Of a stretch of DNA of 64,000 nt, positions 7,277 to 15,585 are shown piece after piece; position 1 is the stretch's first letter, and each line of letters starts with the position of its first letter. The notes below the pieces were generated by a model, which saw only the letters and a program-made list of their open reading frames with translations, searched no databases and had not been told where the DNA came from. The translations under genes and the position numbers were made by a program. The stretch is from positions 248,001-312,000 of the forward strand of contig JANRIX010000010.1 in NCBI GenBank assembly GCA_033764435.1, given 5' to 3'. Source of the stretch: JAEUMY01 sp033764435 (lineage in GTDB: Bacteria > Pseudomonadota > Gammaproteobacteria > Burkholderiales > Usitatibacteraceae).

Positions 7277-8290
7277 ATGCGGCTCAGCCTCGCAGCCATT
7301 GCGGTCGCAATGACGGGTTATTGCGCCCAGGCAGCGGCCCAGAGTGCTGATCCCGAGCACGGCATCCAGATCTTCACCGAAAACGATCTCTTCAGCCGCA
7401 GCAGCACCGACCAGTGGTACACAAACGGTCTGCGTATCGTGTACCTGCCGCGCAAGCAAGAATGGCAACAACTGGAAGAGTTTGGGCGACTCGCCAAGCG
7501 CTTCTATGATCCCGAGGCTGTGGTCCGTGTTGGATTCACTCTGGGTCAGGACATCTACACGCCGCGTGACATCCGCAATCCGGCGCCACAACCCTGGGAT
7601 CGTCCGTGGGCAGGCTGGACCTATATCGGCGCGATCGCCCAGGCAGCCGCGCCGGACACCCAGGACACGGTCGAGTTGAACATCGGGGCCGTCGGACCAA
7701 AGAGCGGCGCACGCTCGGTGCAAACCCGCTGGCATGAACTGATCGGGGCGCCGCGCCCCGAAGGCTGGGGCAACCAGATCGGCAATGAGCTGGGCGTGAA
7801 CCTGACCTGGAAACATCAGATACGGCGGCAGTATGTCTGCAACACCTTTGATCTCATCCCGCACTACGGTCTGGCGCTCGGCAATGTCTATTCCTACGCC
7901 GCAGCAGGCGCAACGCTGCGGCTGGGCCGAAACCTTTCCGGCTTTGGCGACGACCGCAGCGTGACCAGCCTGCGCCGAGGTGCCAGCATCAGCGGCTTCT
8001 GTCTCCCGCCGGAGCGCTCGGCCACGGAGTTCTACCTGTTCGCACGCACAGAAGGTCGGCTGGTCGCACGCAACATCTTCCTGGACGGCAATACGTTCCG
8101 CGACAGCGCCAATGTCACCAAGCGCCCGTGGGCGTGGGATGTCTCCGTGGGCGCCTCGCTGCGATTCATGGAGAACTTCCGGCTCACCTTCACCCAGACT
8201 TGGCGATCGATGGAATTCAAGCCGGTGGATGAGCGCACGCCCCGCGGCGTGCACCGCTACGGCACGATCGTCGCCGCCTACGAGTTCTGA
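7277..8290 (+). CDS. LpxR-family outer-membrane lipid A 3'-O-deacylase-like protein
   Basis: 337 residues with a signal peptide (MRLSLAAIAVAMTGYCAQAAAQ) and the conserved pattern of the LpxR/DUF2219 family: FTENDLFSRSSTDQWYTNGLR, a GQDIYTPRDI segment, DRPWAGWTYIG, and TRWHELIGAPRPEGWGNQI. In Salmonella LpxR the Asn-Asp of the first motif and the His of the second are at the active site, and both are kept here. It should be a 12-strand barrel that trims acyl chains from lipid A, although activity is not proven for this branch. An upstream in-frame ATG at 7220 would run through the icd terminator and is rejected. Confidence 0.85.
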   Translation: MRLSLAAIAVAMTGYCAQAAAQSADPEHGIQIFTENDLFSRSSTDQWYTNGLRIVYLPRKQEWQQLEEFGRLAKRFYDPEAVVRVGFTLGQDIYTPRDIRNPAPQPWDRPWAGWTYIGAIAQAAAPDTQDTVELNIGAVGPKSGARSVQTRWHELIGAPRPEGWGNQIGNELGVNLTWKHQIRRQYVCNTFDLIPHYGLALGNVYSYAAAGATLRLGRNLSGFGDDRSVTSLRRGASISGFCLPPERSATEFYLFARTEGRLVARNIFLDGNTFRDSANVTKRPWAWDVSVGASLRFMENFRLTFTQTWRSMEFKPVDERTPRGVHRYGTIVAAYEF

Positions 8291-8291
8291 A

Positions 8292-8315
8292 CTCGCCGCC
8301 GGGTCAGGCGGCGAG
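8292..8315. terminator. Shared hairpin between convergent genes
   Basis: CTCGCCGCC / GGCGGCGAG perfect 9-bp stem with a 6-base loop that contains the stop codon of the reverse-strand gene. There is no T-tract, so its termination function is inferred from position. Confidence 0.5.
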
Positions 8316-9620
8316 GGACTGGCCCGAGTTGTCGGACTTGCCGGCTTTGGCGACCTTGCGCGGATCGATGCGCACGACCTTCACCATCTTGTCTTGCGTC
8401 TGCATGATCTCGACGGGATAGCCGGACACCTTCACCGCCGTACCGGGTTCGGGAATGTCTTCCAGCTGCTCCAGCAGCAGGCCATTGATGGTCTTGGGAC
8501 CATCCAGCGGAAAGCTCATGGCGAGCTTGCGGTTGAGCGTGCGCAGCGGGCAGGACCCCTCGACGATCACGGTCCCGTCTTCCTGCTTGTGGATGAGCCC
8601 ACCCGCAGCCGGGCTCTGGCTGGTGAACTCGCCCACGATCTCTTCCAGTATGTCCTTCATGGTGACCAAACCCTGCATCTCGCCGTATTCGTCCACGACG
8701 ATGGCCATGTGCCGCTGCGTCTCCTGGAAATTCTGCAACTGCTGCAAGAGACCCGTGCCCTCCGGAATGAAGTAGGGCTCGCGGATGATCTCGCGCAGCG
8801 ATTCCTTGGTGAGCGGCTCGCGGCGAATGGCGTTCAGCACCTTGCGGACATGCACGATGCCAATGACATTCTCGGGACCCCCGTCATAGACGACGAGTCG
8901 CGTGTGATGCGCGGTGGACAAGGTGTTGCGGATGTCCTCGATCTTGTCGGCGATGTCCACCCCCTCGATCTGCGAACGTGGCGTCATGGTGTCGTCCACG
9001 GTCATGTCCTCCAACTCGAAGAGGTTGACCATGATCGTCTGGTGTTTCGGCGGAATGAACTTGCCCGCCTCCAGCACCAGCGTGCGCAACTCTTCCATGG
9101 ACAGCTGGCCGTCGCCATCGGTGTCGCCCTTGGGCTTGATGAAGAGAATCTTCAGCAGCGCTTGCACGAACAGATTCACGAACCACACAACCGGATACGC
9201 GATGCGGAGCATCGGCGACAGCACATACGAGGCCGGAAGCGCGATGCGCTCTGGATAGGACGCGCCGATCACCTTGGGCGTAATCTCGGCAAACACCAGG
9301 ATGAGAAAGGTAATGCCGCCGGTGGCCAGTGCCAGGACAACTTCGTTCTCGCCGAAGAGCCGCTCGGCGATCAGCGCGAACAACACCGCGGATGCGGAAT
9401 TGACCAGGTTGTTGCCGAGCAGGATGACGCCGAGCAGCTTGTCGGTCCGGTCCAGCAGGTCGGACGTTTTCTTCGCCGAACGGCTGCCCTGCTTCACCAT
9501 GTGCTTCAGCCGATAGCGGTTCAGCGCCATCATGCTGGTCTCCGAAATGGAGAAGAACGCCGAAATCAGCAGCAGGATGCCCTGGGTGATGTACAACCAG
9601 CTTAAGGGAATGCTGTCCAT
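8304..9620 (-). CDS. HlyC/CorC (CNNM)-family membrane protein with CBS pair
   Basis: 438 residues. An N-terminal DUF21 membrane domain with about four helices (SAFFSISETSMMALNRYRL, LLGNNLVNSASAVLFALIAE, FAEITPKVIGASYPERIAL) is followed by two CBS domains (DDTMTPRSQIEGVD and QRHMAIVVDEYGEMQGLVTMKDILEEIVGE) and the CorC/HlyC C-terminal domain. This is the YfjD/CNNM layout, thought to act in Mg2+/Co2+ efflux or homeostasis. It lies 6 bases downstream of the ypjD-like gene on the same strand, a pair often found together near ffh. Confidence 0.92.
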   Translation of the reverse strand: MDSIPLSWLYITQGILLLISAFFSISETSMMALNRYRLKHMVKQGSRSAKKTSDLLDRTDKLLGVILLGNNLVNSASAVLFALIAERLFGENEVVLALATGGITFLILVFAEITPKVIGASYPERIALPASYVLSPMLRIAYPVVWFVNLFVQALLKILFIKPKGDTDGDGQLSMEELRTLVLEAGKFIPPKHQTIMVNLFELEDMTVDDTMTPRSQIEGVDIADKIEDIRNTLSTAHHTRLVVYDGGPENVIGIVHVRKVLNAIRREPLTKESLREIIREPYFIPEGTGLLQQLQNFQETQRHMAIVVDEYGEMQGLVTMKDILEEIVGEFTSQSPAAGGLIHKQEDGTVIVEGSCPLRTLNRKLAMSFPLDGPKTINGLLLEQLEDIPEPGTAVKVSGYPVEIMQTQDKMVKVVRIDPRKVAKAGKSDNSGQSLAA

Positions 9621-9626
9621 GCCAGG

Positions 9627-10478
9627 TCAGACGCGGCCGAGCAGTATTTGCAGGACGAATTTGCTGCCGATATAGGCAAGCAACAGGGCGACGAAGCCGA
9701 TCAGGGTCAGGCGGATGGCCTTGCGGCCGCGCCAACCGAAGCGCCAGTGGCCGAACAGCAGCCACGCGAAGATGGCCCACGAGACGATGGCGAACAGGGT
9801 CTTGTGATTGAACTGGAACGCCTTGCCGAACAGGGCTTCACTGAAAAAGACGCCCGAGATCAATGTGGCGGTCAGGAGCACGAATGCGGCCAGCAGGAGA
9901 CGAAACAGCCATTTCTCCATGCGGATCAAAGGCGGCAATCCTCCAGCCTGGGGCGGCAGATAGCCCTGATGCAGCCAGTTCTCCATCGCCGTCATCAGCA
10001 GGGCGTGCAGCGCCGCGATGGTGAAGAGCACATAGGCCAGGATGGCGACGACAAAGTGCAGCTTGAACAGCGGCTGGCTGCCATAGGGGACGACATACTC
10101 CGCCGGCAGGAATACCGGCAGCACGACCACGAGCACGGCGACCGGCGCAAGATAGCGGGCAACCAGGTGGCTCAGGCTGATGGAGAACCCGATGACGATG
10201 TAGATCGCCAGCGTGCCGAACGTGATGAGGGACAGCGACGTGGCGAAGCTGAGATTGAAACCTGCCGCAGCGAACAGGTCGCGCCACAGGTTGAATCCGT
10301 GCCAGGCAATGGCGATGCAGAGCAGGCTGGAAATGCCTGCGAGACGCATGGGCAGCCTGGCCGGAACCGCCGCCGTGCGCGCGGCGGACGACCCCGCCGT
10401 GGTGAGGCCCGGCCACCAGGCCAGTGCCGCCGCACCGAGGTAGAAGAGCGCGGTGATAAAATGAAGATCGATCTGCAT
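9627..10478 (-). CDS. ypjD: CcsA/YpjD-family inner membrane protein
   Basis: 283 residues with about eight membrane helices in the cytochrome c assembly (CcsA/HemX) fold. Conserved features are the FTIAALHALLMTAMENWLHQ segment, FNHKTLFAIVSWAIFAWLLFGHWRFGWRGRKA and paired His residues in helices that may contact haem. The WWD haem-handling motif of true CcsA/CcmC is absent, fitting the YpjD group whose role is not settled. The ATG at 10478 was chosen because it starts the first helix; the frame stays open far upstream through the antisense of ffh, which is not coding. Divergent from ffh. Confidence 0.85.
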   Translation of the reverse strand: MQIDLHFITALFYLGAAALAWWPGLTTAGSSAARTAAVPARLPMRLAGISSLLCIAIAWHGFNLWRDLFAAAGFNLSFATSLSLITFGTLAIYIVIGFSISLSHLVARYLAPVAVLVVVLPVFLPAEYVVPYGSQPLFKLHFVVAILAYVLFTIAALHALLMTAMENWLHQGYLPPQAGGLPPLIRMEKWLFRLLLAAFVLLTATLISGVFFSEALFGKAFQFNHKTLFAIVSWAIFAWLLFGHWRFGWRGRKAIRLTLIGFVALLLAYIGSKFVLQILLGRV

Positions 10479-10565
10479 GAATGAACGCGCCTCGGTCGCG
10501 CAGCCAGTCGCTCCGGCCGGACATTCGCGCTGCATGCAGTTTACACGAAGGATTTCCCTCTCCCG

Positions 10566-11918
10566 ATGCTCGACAACCTCACCAATCGCCTGGCCGGCAT
10601 CGTCAAGACCCTGCGCGGCCAATCGCGCCTGACCGAAGACAACATCCAGGATGCACTTCGCGAAGTGCGCATGGCATTGCTGGAAGCCGATGTCGGCCTG
10701 CCAGTGGTCAGGGATTTCATCGCCGCGGTGAAGGAGAAGGCGCTCGGCGCGGAAGTGCTGCAGAGCCTGTCCCCAGGTCAAGCCCTCGTTGGCATCGTTC
10801 ACCAGGAGCTGGTGAAGCTGATGGGCGGCGAGAACGAAGGACTCAATCTCGCCACCCAGCCGCCCGCGGTCATCCTCATGGCCGGCCTGCAGGGCGCGGG
10901 CAAGACCACCAGCGTCGGCAAACTGGCCCGTCTGCTCAAGGAACGGCAGAAGAAGAAGGTACTGGTCGTCAGCGCGGACGTGTATCGTCCCGCCGCCATC
11001 GAACAATTGAAGACGCTGGCCGGCCAGCTCGAGGTCGATTTCTTCGCCAGCGATCCCTCGCAGAAGCCGGTGGACATCGCGCTCGCCGCGAAGAACTGGG
11101 CAGTGACCCATCTTCACGACGTGCTCATCGTCGACACCGCGGGTCGTCTCGCCATCGACGAGGCGATGATGGCCGAGATCAAGGCACTGCATGCCGCCCT
11201 GAGTCCGATTGAAACCCTGTTTGTCACCGATGCCATGCAGGGCCAGGACGCGGTGAATGTCGCCAAGGCCTTCAACGACACCTTGCCGCTCACAGGCGTG
11301 GTGTTGACCAAGCTGGACGGTGACTCGCGCGGGGGGGCGGCGCTGTCGGTGCGCCACATCACCCAGAAGCCGATCAAGTTCATCGGCGTCTCGGAGAAGA
11401 CCGATGGGCTGCAGCCTTTCCATCCGGGACGCATGGCCGAGCGCATCCTCGGCATGGGCGATGTGCTGTCACTCATCGAGGAAGCGCAGCAGAAGGTCGA
11501 CCAGACCGAGGCCAAGCGCCTGGCGGACAAGTTCCGCAAGGGCAAGGAATTCGATCTCGAGGACTTCAAGCAGCAGCTGATCCAGATGCGCAACATGGGC
11601 GGCATGGGTGCCTTGATGGACAAGCTTCCCGCGCAGCTCGCGCAGGCTGCACAAGGCAATCCGCAACTGGCAGAGAAGAAGCTGAAGCGCACCGAGGGCA
11701 TCATCAATTCCATGACACCGGCTGAGCGCAAGAAGCCGGATCTGCTGAAGGCATCGCGCAAGCGCCGCATCGCCGCAGGTGCCGGCGTTCAGGTGCAGGA
11801 AGTGAACATGCTGCTCAAGGAATTCGAGCAGATGCAGAAGATGATGAAAATGATGAAGTCCGGCGCCCTGTCCAAGATGATGCGTGGCATGAAAGGCATG
11901 CTGCCCGGCATGCGCTGA
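10566..11918 (+). CDS. ffh: Signal recognition particle GTPase
   Basis: 450 residues. An N domain helical bundle is followed by the G domain with P-loop GLQGAGKTTS (about 107-116), DTAGRLAID and TKLDGDSRGGAALS motifs, and a Met-rich M domain ending in MQKMMKMMKSGALSKMMRGMKGMLPGMR that binds signal peptides and 4.5S RNA. It delivers nascent membrane proteins to FtsY. A GAAGGA sequence lies in the 5' region (near 10547), a little far from the ATG. It is divergent from ypjD. Confidence 0.97.
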   Translation: MLDNLTNRLAGIVKTLRGQSRLTEDNIQDALREVRMALLEADVGLPVVRDFIAAVKEKALGAEVLQSLSPGQALVGIVHQELVKLMGGENEGLNLATQPPAVILMAGLQGAGKTTSVGKLARLLKERQKKKVLVVSADVYRPAAIEQLKTLAGQLEVDFFASDPSQKPVDIALAAKNWAVTHLHDVLIVDTAGRLAIDEAMMAEIKALHAALSPIETLFVTDAMQGQDAVNVAKAFNDTLPLTGVVLTKLDGDSRGGAALSVRHITQKPIKFIGVSEKTDGLQPFHPGRMAERILGMGDVLSLIEEAQQKVDQTEAKRLADKFRKGKEFDLEDFKQQLIQMRNMGGMGALMDKLPAQLAQAAQGNPQLAEKKLKRTEGIINSMTPAERKKPDLLKASRKRRIAAGAGVQVQEVNMLLKEFEQMQKMMKMMKSGALSKMMRGMKGMLPGMR

Positions 11919-11938
11919 GCAGCGCCGGGCGCGAGATC

Positions 11939-13201
11939 ATGCACGCCATTGACGCCGCGCGGCGCATCGAATCCACGCCGCTCACCGCGCGCGTTCTGCT
12001 GCGCGAATATTCGCAGCGCATCGAGGAAGTCGAGCCTCACGTCTTGGCATGGGAGACGCTCGATACGGCCCGCGCACTGGACGAGGCGCGGGCATGCGAT
12101 CTCGGGCCGAGACGCGGCATCCTGCACGGCATTCCCATCGGCGTGAAGGACATTATCGACGTCGCCGGACTGCCCGCCCGATACGGCTCACCCATCTACG
12201 CGAACAACATCGCTTCTGGCGACGCGGCCTGCGTGGCACTGGCCAAGGCAGCCGGCGCCATCGTCATGGGAAAAACGGTCACCACGGAATTGGCGTGGTT
12301 CCACCCTGGCAAGACGCGCAACCCCCATAACGTCGCCCACACCCCCGGCGGTTCGTCATCCGGTTCGGCCGCCGCAGTTGCCGCCGGCATGGTGCCCATC
12401 GCGTTCGGCACGCAGACCGCGGGCTCCGTGATCCGTCCGGCTGCGTATTGCGGCATCGTCGGGTTCAAGCCGAGCTTTGGCCTGGTGCCCCGCGCCGGGG
12501 TGAAGTCGCAATCGGAAAGTCTCGACACGCTGGGCTGGATGGCGCAATGCGTGGATGACATCGCGCTCATGGCCGAAGCGCTGACATGGGATCAGAACTT
12601 CCGTTTGGGCGAGTCAGCCGATTCTCCCCGCATCGGCGTGCTGGAACTCCCCGAGCACGGCCAGGCCAGCCCGGACATGCTGTCAGTCATCGAGGATGCA
12701 GCGCGAATATTCGCCAAGGCCGGTGCGAATGTTCGCCAGGTGTCGCTCCCGCCTGGCTTCGGCAACTCGAACGCTGCGCAGCAGACAGTCCAGCTCTTCG
12801 AAGCCGCCCGCAGCTACTTTGCCGAATATTCGCAGCACAGGGATCAACTGTCCGCGAAGCTGATCGGCTTGCTGGAGCAGGGTCGCGCAGTGACCTGGGA
12901 CGACTATCGGCGCGCGCAGGCACTGGTTGCCGACTGCAAGGCGCTGCTGCCTGATGCCTTTGCCGCGGTGGATGTCATGCTCCTCCCTGCCGCGCCGGGC
13001 GCGGCACCCGCCGGCCTCGACGCAACGGGCGACCCGGTCTTCAACCGCGCATCGACCGCCCTGCACCTGCCTGCGCTCACCTTGCCGCACTTCAAAAACG
13101 CGGCTGGCCTGCCGCTGGGCATCCAGCTCTGGGCCACCACCGATATCGCGCTCCTGCGCGCGTCAAAGTGGGCAGAAGCCGCGTTGACCAGCCATTCCTG
13201 A
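11939..13201 (+). CDS. Amidase-signature family hydrolase
   Basis: 420 residues. The Ser-cisSer-Lys triad of the amidase signature family is recognisable: Lys70 in GIPIGVKDI, the cis-Ser in GGSSSGSAAAVAAGM (138-151) and the nucleophile Ser163 in GTQTAGSVIRPA. It hydrolyses a carboxamide; the substrate cannot be read from the sequence. A GatA role is unlikely, since no gatB or gatC is adjacent and the C-terminus is short. The gene contains two exact and two near copies of the GCGAATATTCGC word, the highest load of any gene here. Confidence 0.9.
   Translation: MHAIDAARRIESTPLTARVLLREYSQRIEEVEPHVLAWETLDTARALDEARACDLGPRRGILHGIPIGVKDIIDVAGLPARYGSPIYANNIASGDAACVALAKAAGAIVMGKTVTTELAWFHPGKTRNPHNVAHTPGGSSSGSAAAVAAGMVPIAFGTQTAGSVIRPAAYCGIVGFKPSFGLVPRAGVKSQSESLDTLGWMAQCVDDIALMAEALTWDQNFRLGESADSPRIGVLELPEHGQASPDMLSVIEDAARIFAKAGANVRQVSLPPGFGNSNAAQQTVQLFEAARSYFAEYSQHRDQLSAKLIGLLEQGRAVTWDDYRRAQALVADCKALLPDAFAAVDVMLLPAAPGAAPAGLDATGDPVFNRASTALHLPALTLPHFKNAAGLPLGIQLWATTDIALLRASKWAEAALTSHS
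12003..12014. repeat. GCGAATATTCGC palindrome in amidase gene
   Basis: Exact 12-mer read in the frame giving R-E-Y-S-Q (residues 22-26). Confidence 0.95.
12703..12714. repeat. GCGAATATTCGC palindrome in amidase gene
   Basis: Exact 12-mer read as A-R-I-F-A. A one-mismatch copy follows only 10 bases later (12725-12736) and another at 12822-12833. Confidence 0.95.
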
Positions 13202-13288
13202 AAACCGTACACACGTAAGTAAGCACTAGTTGCGCACCGGCTGCCCGAGGCCGCGACCGGCGGCGCAAGCCACAGCTGTACGCACAAC

Positions 13289-13318
13289 TTGCGGCGGAAA
13301 GCGAAATTCGATTACAAT
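13289..13318 (+). promoter_or_regulatory. Candidate promoter of the rpsP-rimM-trmD-rplS operon
   Basis: TTGCGG (13289-13294), an 18-base spacer, and TACAAT (13313-13318). This gives a leader of about 125 bases before rpsP. Confidence 0.5.
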
Positions 13319-13367
13319 TCAAGGCTTTCCGCGTGTTGCAGGTCATGATTTGCGGCACCGGACGTTT

Positions 13368-13405
13368 CCCGTTCGCAACGGGCCCGTTCTCCGTTCACAA
13401 CGGAG
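13368..13405 (+). promoter_or_regulatory. Tandem hairpins in the rpsP leader
   Basis: Two adjacent perfect hairpins with the same three-base-loop design: CCCGTT-CGC-AACGGG (13368-13382) and CTCCGTT-CAC-AACGGAG (13389-13405). They end 47 bases before the rpsP start, within the predicted mRNA leader. A role in autoregulation by a ribosomal protein is an inference. Confidence 0.5.
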
Positions 13406-13452
13406 TATTTCGAATCCATTTTCGGATGGGTTCATTTAGACAGGAGTTTTTC

Positions 13453-13722
13453 ATGGTCGTGATCAGAATGTCCCGTGGCGGCGCCAAGAACCGCCCGTAC
13501 TACAACATCGTCGTCGCCGATTCCAAGAATCCGCGTGACGGCCGCTTCATCGAGCGCATCGGCTTCTACAACCCGATGGCGCCGGAAGGCACCGAACAAT
13601 TCCGCTTGGCACTTGATCGCGTTGCCCACTGGGAATCCAAGGGCGCGCAGGCCTCCGACGCCGTTCAGAAGCTGATCAAGCGTGGCAAGCAGCAAGCCGT
13701 CCCGCAAGCCGCAGCCAAGTAA
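13453..13722 (+). CDS. rpsP: 30S ribosomal protein S16
   Basis: 89 residues, the normal S16 length, with MVVIRMSRGGAKNRPYYNIVVADS and RDGRFIERIGFYNP. S16 binds 16S rRNA early in 30S assembly. AGGAG lies 6 bases before the ATG. It leads the canonical rpsP-rimM-trmD-rplS operon, which links ribosome assembly, 16S maturation and tRNA m1G37 modification. Confidence 0.98.
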   Translation: MVVIRMSRGGAKNRPYYNIVVADSKNPRDGRFIERIGFYNPMAPEGTEQFRLALDRVAHWESKGAQASDAVQKLIKRGKQQAVPQAAAK

Positions 13723-14230
13723 TTCCGCGCCGCCCCCTGACCTGGTGGTCATGGGGCGGTTGCTGGCGCCGCGTGGCATCAAGGGCTGGCTCAAGGTCAA
13801 GACTTTCACCGAAGAGGCTGATGCACTGGCCGACTTCGATGTCTGGTGGCTGAAAGAAGGCAATACCTGGGTGCAACGCGAGGTGGAAGACACCGAGCTG
13901 GTTCACCTGGGATTCAGCGCCAAGCTGCAAGGCGTGGACGACAGAAATGCCGCCGAGCTGATGCGGGGCATCGATGTGGCCCTGCCGAGAAGTGAATTGC
14001 CGCAGTTCGATGACGCGATCTACTGGGTCGATCTCATCGGGCTGGATGTGGTGAATCTGGCGGGCGAGAAACTGGGCACGCTGGACAGCCTGCTGGAGAC
14101 CGGCGCGAATGACGTGCTGGTGGTGAAAACAGGCAGCAAGGAAATGCTGATCCCCTACACCGAGCGCTCGGTGCACGATGTGGACTTGAAAACCAGGCGC
14201 ATCGTGGTGGACTGGCAAAAGGATTGGTAG
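13682..14230 (+). CDS. rimM: 16S rRNA processing protein RimM
   Basis: 182 residues. The N-terminal beta-barrel has the family signature VVMGRLLAPRGIKGWLKVKTF, and the C-terminal PRC-barrel has DLIGLDVVNLAGEKLGTLDSLLETGANDVLVV and LIPYTERSVHDVDL. It helps mature the 30S head. The GTG at 13682 overlaps rpsP by 41 bases; a later start at the GTG/ATG near 13745-13751 would trim the low-complexity N-terminus and is also plausible. Confidence 0.94.
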   Translation: MASSKPSRKPQPSNSAPPPDLVVMGRLLAPRGIKGWLKVKTFTEEADALADFDVWWLKEGNTWVQREVEDTELVHLGFSAKLQGVDDRNAAELMRGIDVALPRSELPQFDDAIYWVDLIGLDVVNLAGEKLGTLDSLLETGANDVLVVKTGSKEMLIPYTERSVHDVDLKTRRIVVDWQKDW

Positions 14231-14255
14231 GAAAGAATAGCGAAAGGGAACCTGC

Positions 14256-15050
14256 GTGTTGCACATCGACGTCATCACGCTGTTCCCGGAAATGTTCGAC
14301 GCGGTCGCCAAGCACGGCATCACGCGGCGGGCGCTGGAACAGCAGTTGTGGTCGCTGGGAATCTGGAATCCACGCGACTTCGTGCACGACAACTACCGCA
14401 CGATCGATGATCGGCCGTACGGGGGTGGTCCGGGCATGGTGATGCTGGCCGAACCGTTGAATGCGGCGATCGACGCGGCGTTGCAGAGGCAGCAGGAAGC
14501 CGGTGTTGCGGGCAAGGTTGTGTATCTCACCCCGCAAGCGCAACCGCTCACCGATGCCGGGGTGCGCAAGCTGCGCGAAACGCCGGGCCTGGTGTTGCTG
14601 GCCGGGCGGTATGAAGGAGTTGACGAGCGCTTGATCGAGGCGCGCGTCGATGAAGAAGTCTCGATCGGGGATTACGTGCTGTCCGGCGGGGAATTGCCGG
14701 CCATGGTGTTGATCGATGCGCTGGTGCGATTGCTGCCCGGGGCGTTGAATGATGGTGAATCCGCCAGCCAGGATTCGTACGGTGATGGATTGCTCGATTG
14801 GCCGCACTACACGCGACCGGACGAGTGGAAGGGCCGCAAGGTGCCGGCAGTGCTGCAGTCAGGCAATCACGCCGCCATCGAGAAGTGGCGCAGGAAGCAG
14901 GCGCTGGGTCGTACCTGGTTGCGGCGCCCCGAGATGATCGCGGCACTGCAGGAGACGGGCCGGCTCACCAAACAGGATTTGAAACTGCTTGAGGAATTCA
15001 GGCAGGAGCAAGTGAAAGCGCAGCAAGAGCAGGAACAGCAGCAACAGTAG
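14256..15050 (+). CDS. trmD: tRNA (guanine37-N1)-methyltransferase
   Basis: 264 residues with the SPOUT (knotted) fold: DVITLFPEMFDAV at the N-terminus, DDRPYGGGPGMVM, LLAGRYEGVDERLIE (AdoMet knot) and IGDYVLSGGELPAMVLIDA. It methylates G37 of tRNAs reading CNN codons and prevents +1 frameshifts. It starts at GTG, with GAAAGGGAA about 7 bases upstream. The C-terminal tail is Gln-rich (QQEQEQQQQ), an ornament beyond the usual domain. Confidence 0.97.
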   Translation: MLHIDVITLFPEMFDAVAKHGITRRALEQQLWSLGIWNPRDFVHDNYRTIDDRPYGGGPGMVMLAEPLNAAIDAALQRQQEAGVAGKVVYLTPQAQPLTDAGVRKLRETPGLVLLAGRYEGVDERLIEARVDEEVSIGDYVLSGGELPAMVLIDALVRLLPGALNDGESASQDSYGDGLLDWPHYTRPDEWKGRKVPAVLQSGNHAAIEKWRRKQALGRTWLRRPEMIAALQETGRLTKQDLKLLEEFRQEQVKAQQEQEQQQQ

Positions 15051-15131
15051 TTTCAACAACAAAAGCCCGGCATCGACAGTCTGTCGCTCTACCGGCAAGG
15101 CCAACGGCCCATCGACATGAAAGGAAGCAAC

Positions 15132-15539
15132 ATGAATCTGATTCAGCAACTCGAGCAGGAAGAAATCGCCCGCCTGGGCAAGAAGATCCCGAATTTCGCC
15201 CCCGGCGACACGGTGATCGTGAACGTGAACGTGATCGAAGGCGAAAGGAAGCGCGTCCAGGCCTATGAAGGCGTGGTCATCGCCAAGCGCAACCGCGGCC
15301 TCAACTCCAGCTTCATCGTCCGCAAGATTTCCTCGGGTGAAGGTGTGGAGCGTACGTTCCAGGTCTACTCCCCGTCGATCGCTTCCATCGAAGTGAAGCG
15401 CAAGGGTGACGTGCGCCGCGCCAAGCTCTATTACCTCCGTGATCGTTCGGGCAAGTCCGCACGCATCAAGGAAAAGCTCAACGCCAACGTGCAGGACATG
15501 CTGCCGGAAGAGCCGAAGGCTGCCGAAGAGAAGAAGTAA
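15132..15539 (+). CDS. rplS: 50S ribosomal protein L19
   Basis: 135 residues: LIQQLEQEEIARLGKKIPNFAPGDTV, EGERKRVQAYEGVVIAKRNRGLNSSF, YSPSIASIEVKRKGDVRRAKLYYLRD. It sits at the 30S-50S interface. The ATG at 15132 has AAGGAAG just upstream; an ATG at 15117 is ignored because family members start MNLI-like. A C-terminal acidic tail (EEPKAAEEKK) extends past the core. It is the last gene of the operon. Confidence 0.98.
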   Translation: MNLIQQLEQEEIARLGKKIPNFAPGDTVIVNVNVIEGERKRVQAYEGVVIAKRNRGLNSSFIVRKISSGEGVERTFQVYSPSIASIEVKRKGDVRRAKLYYLRDRSGKSARIKEKLNANVQDMLPEEPKAAEEKK

Positions 15540-15558
15540 TCCGCTTCGATTCGGAACG

Positions 15559-15585
15559 AAAAGGGCGCCTGCGGGCGCCCTTTTT
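15559..15585. terminator. Terminator after rplS, probably bidirectional
   Basis: GGGCGCC / GGCGCCC stem with TGCG loop, flanked by AAAA on the left and TTTTT on the right. It therefore suits both rplS and the convergent AEC transporter gene. Confidence 0.9.
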
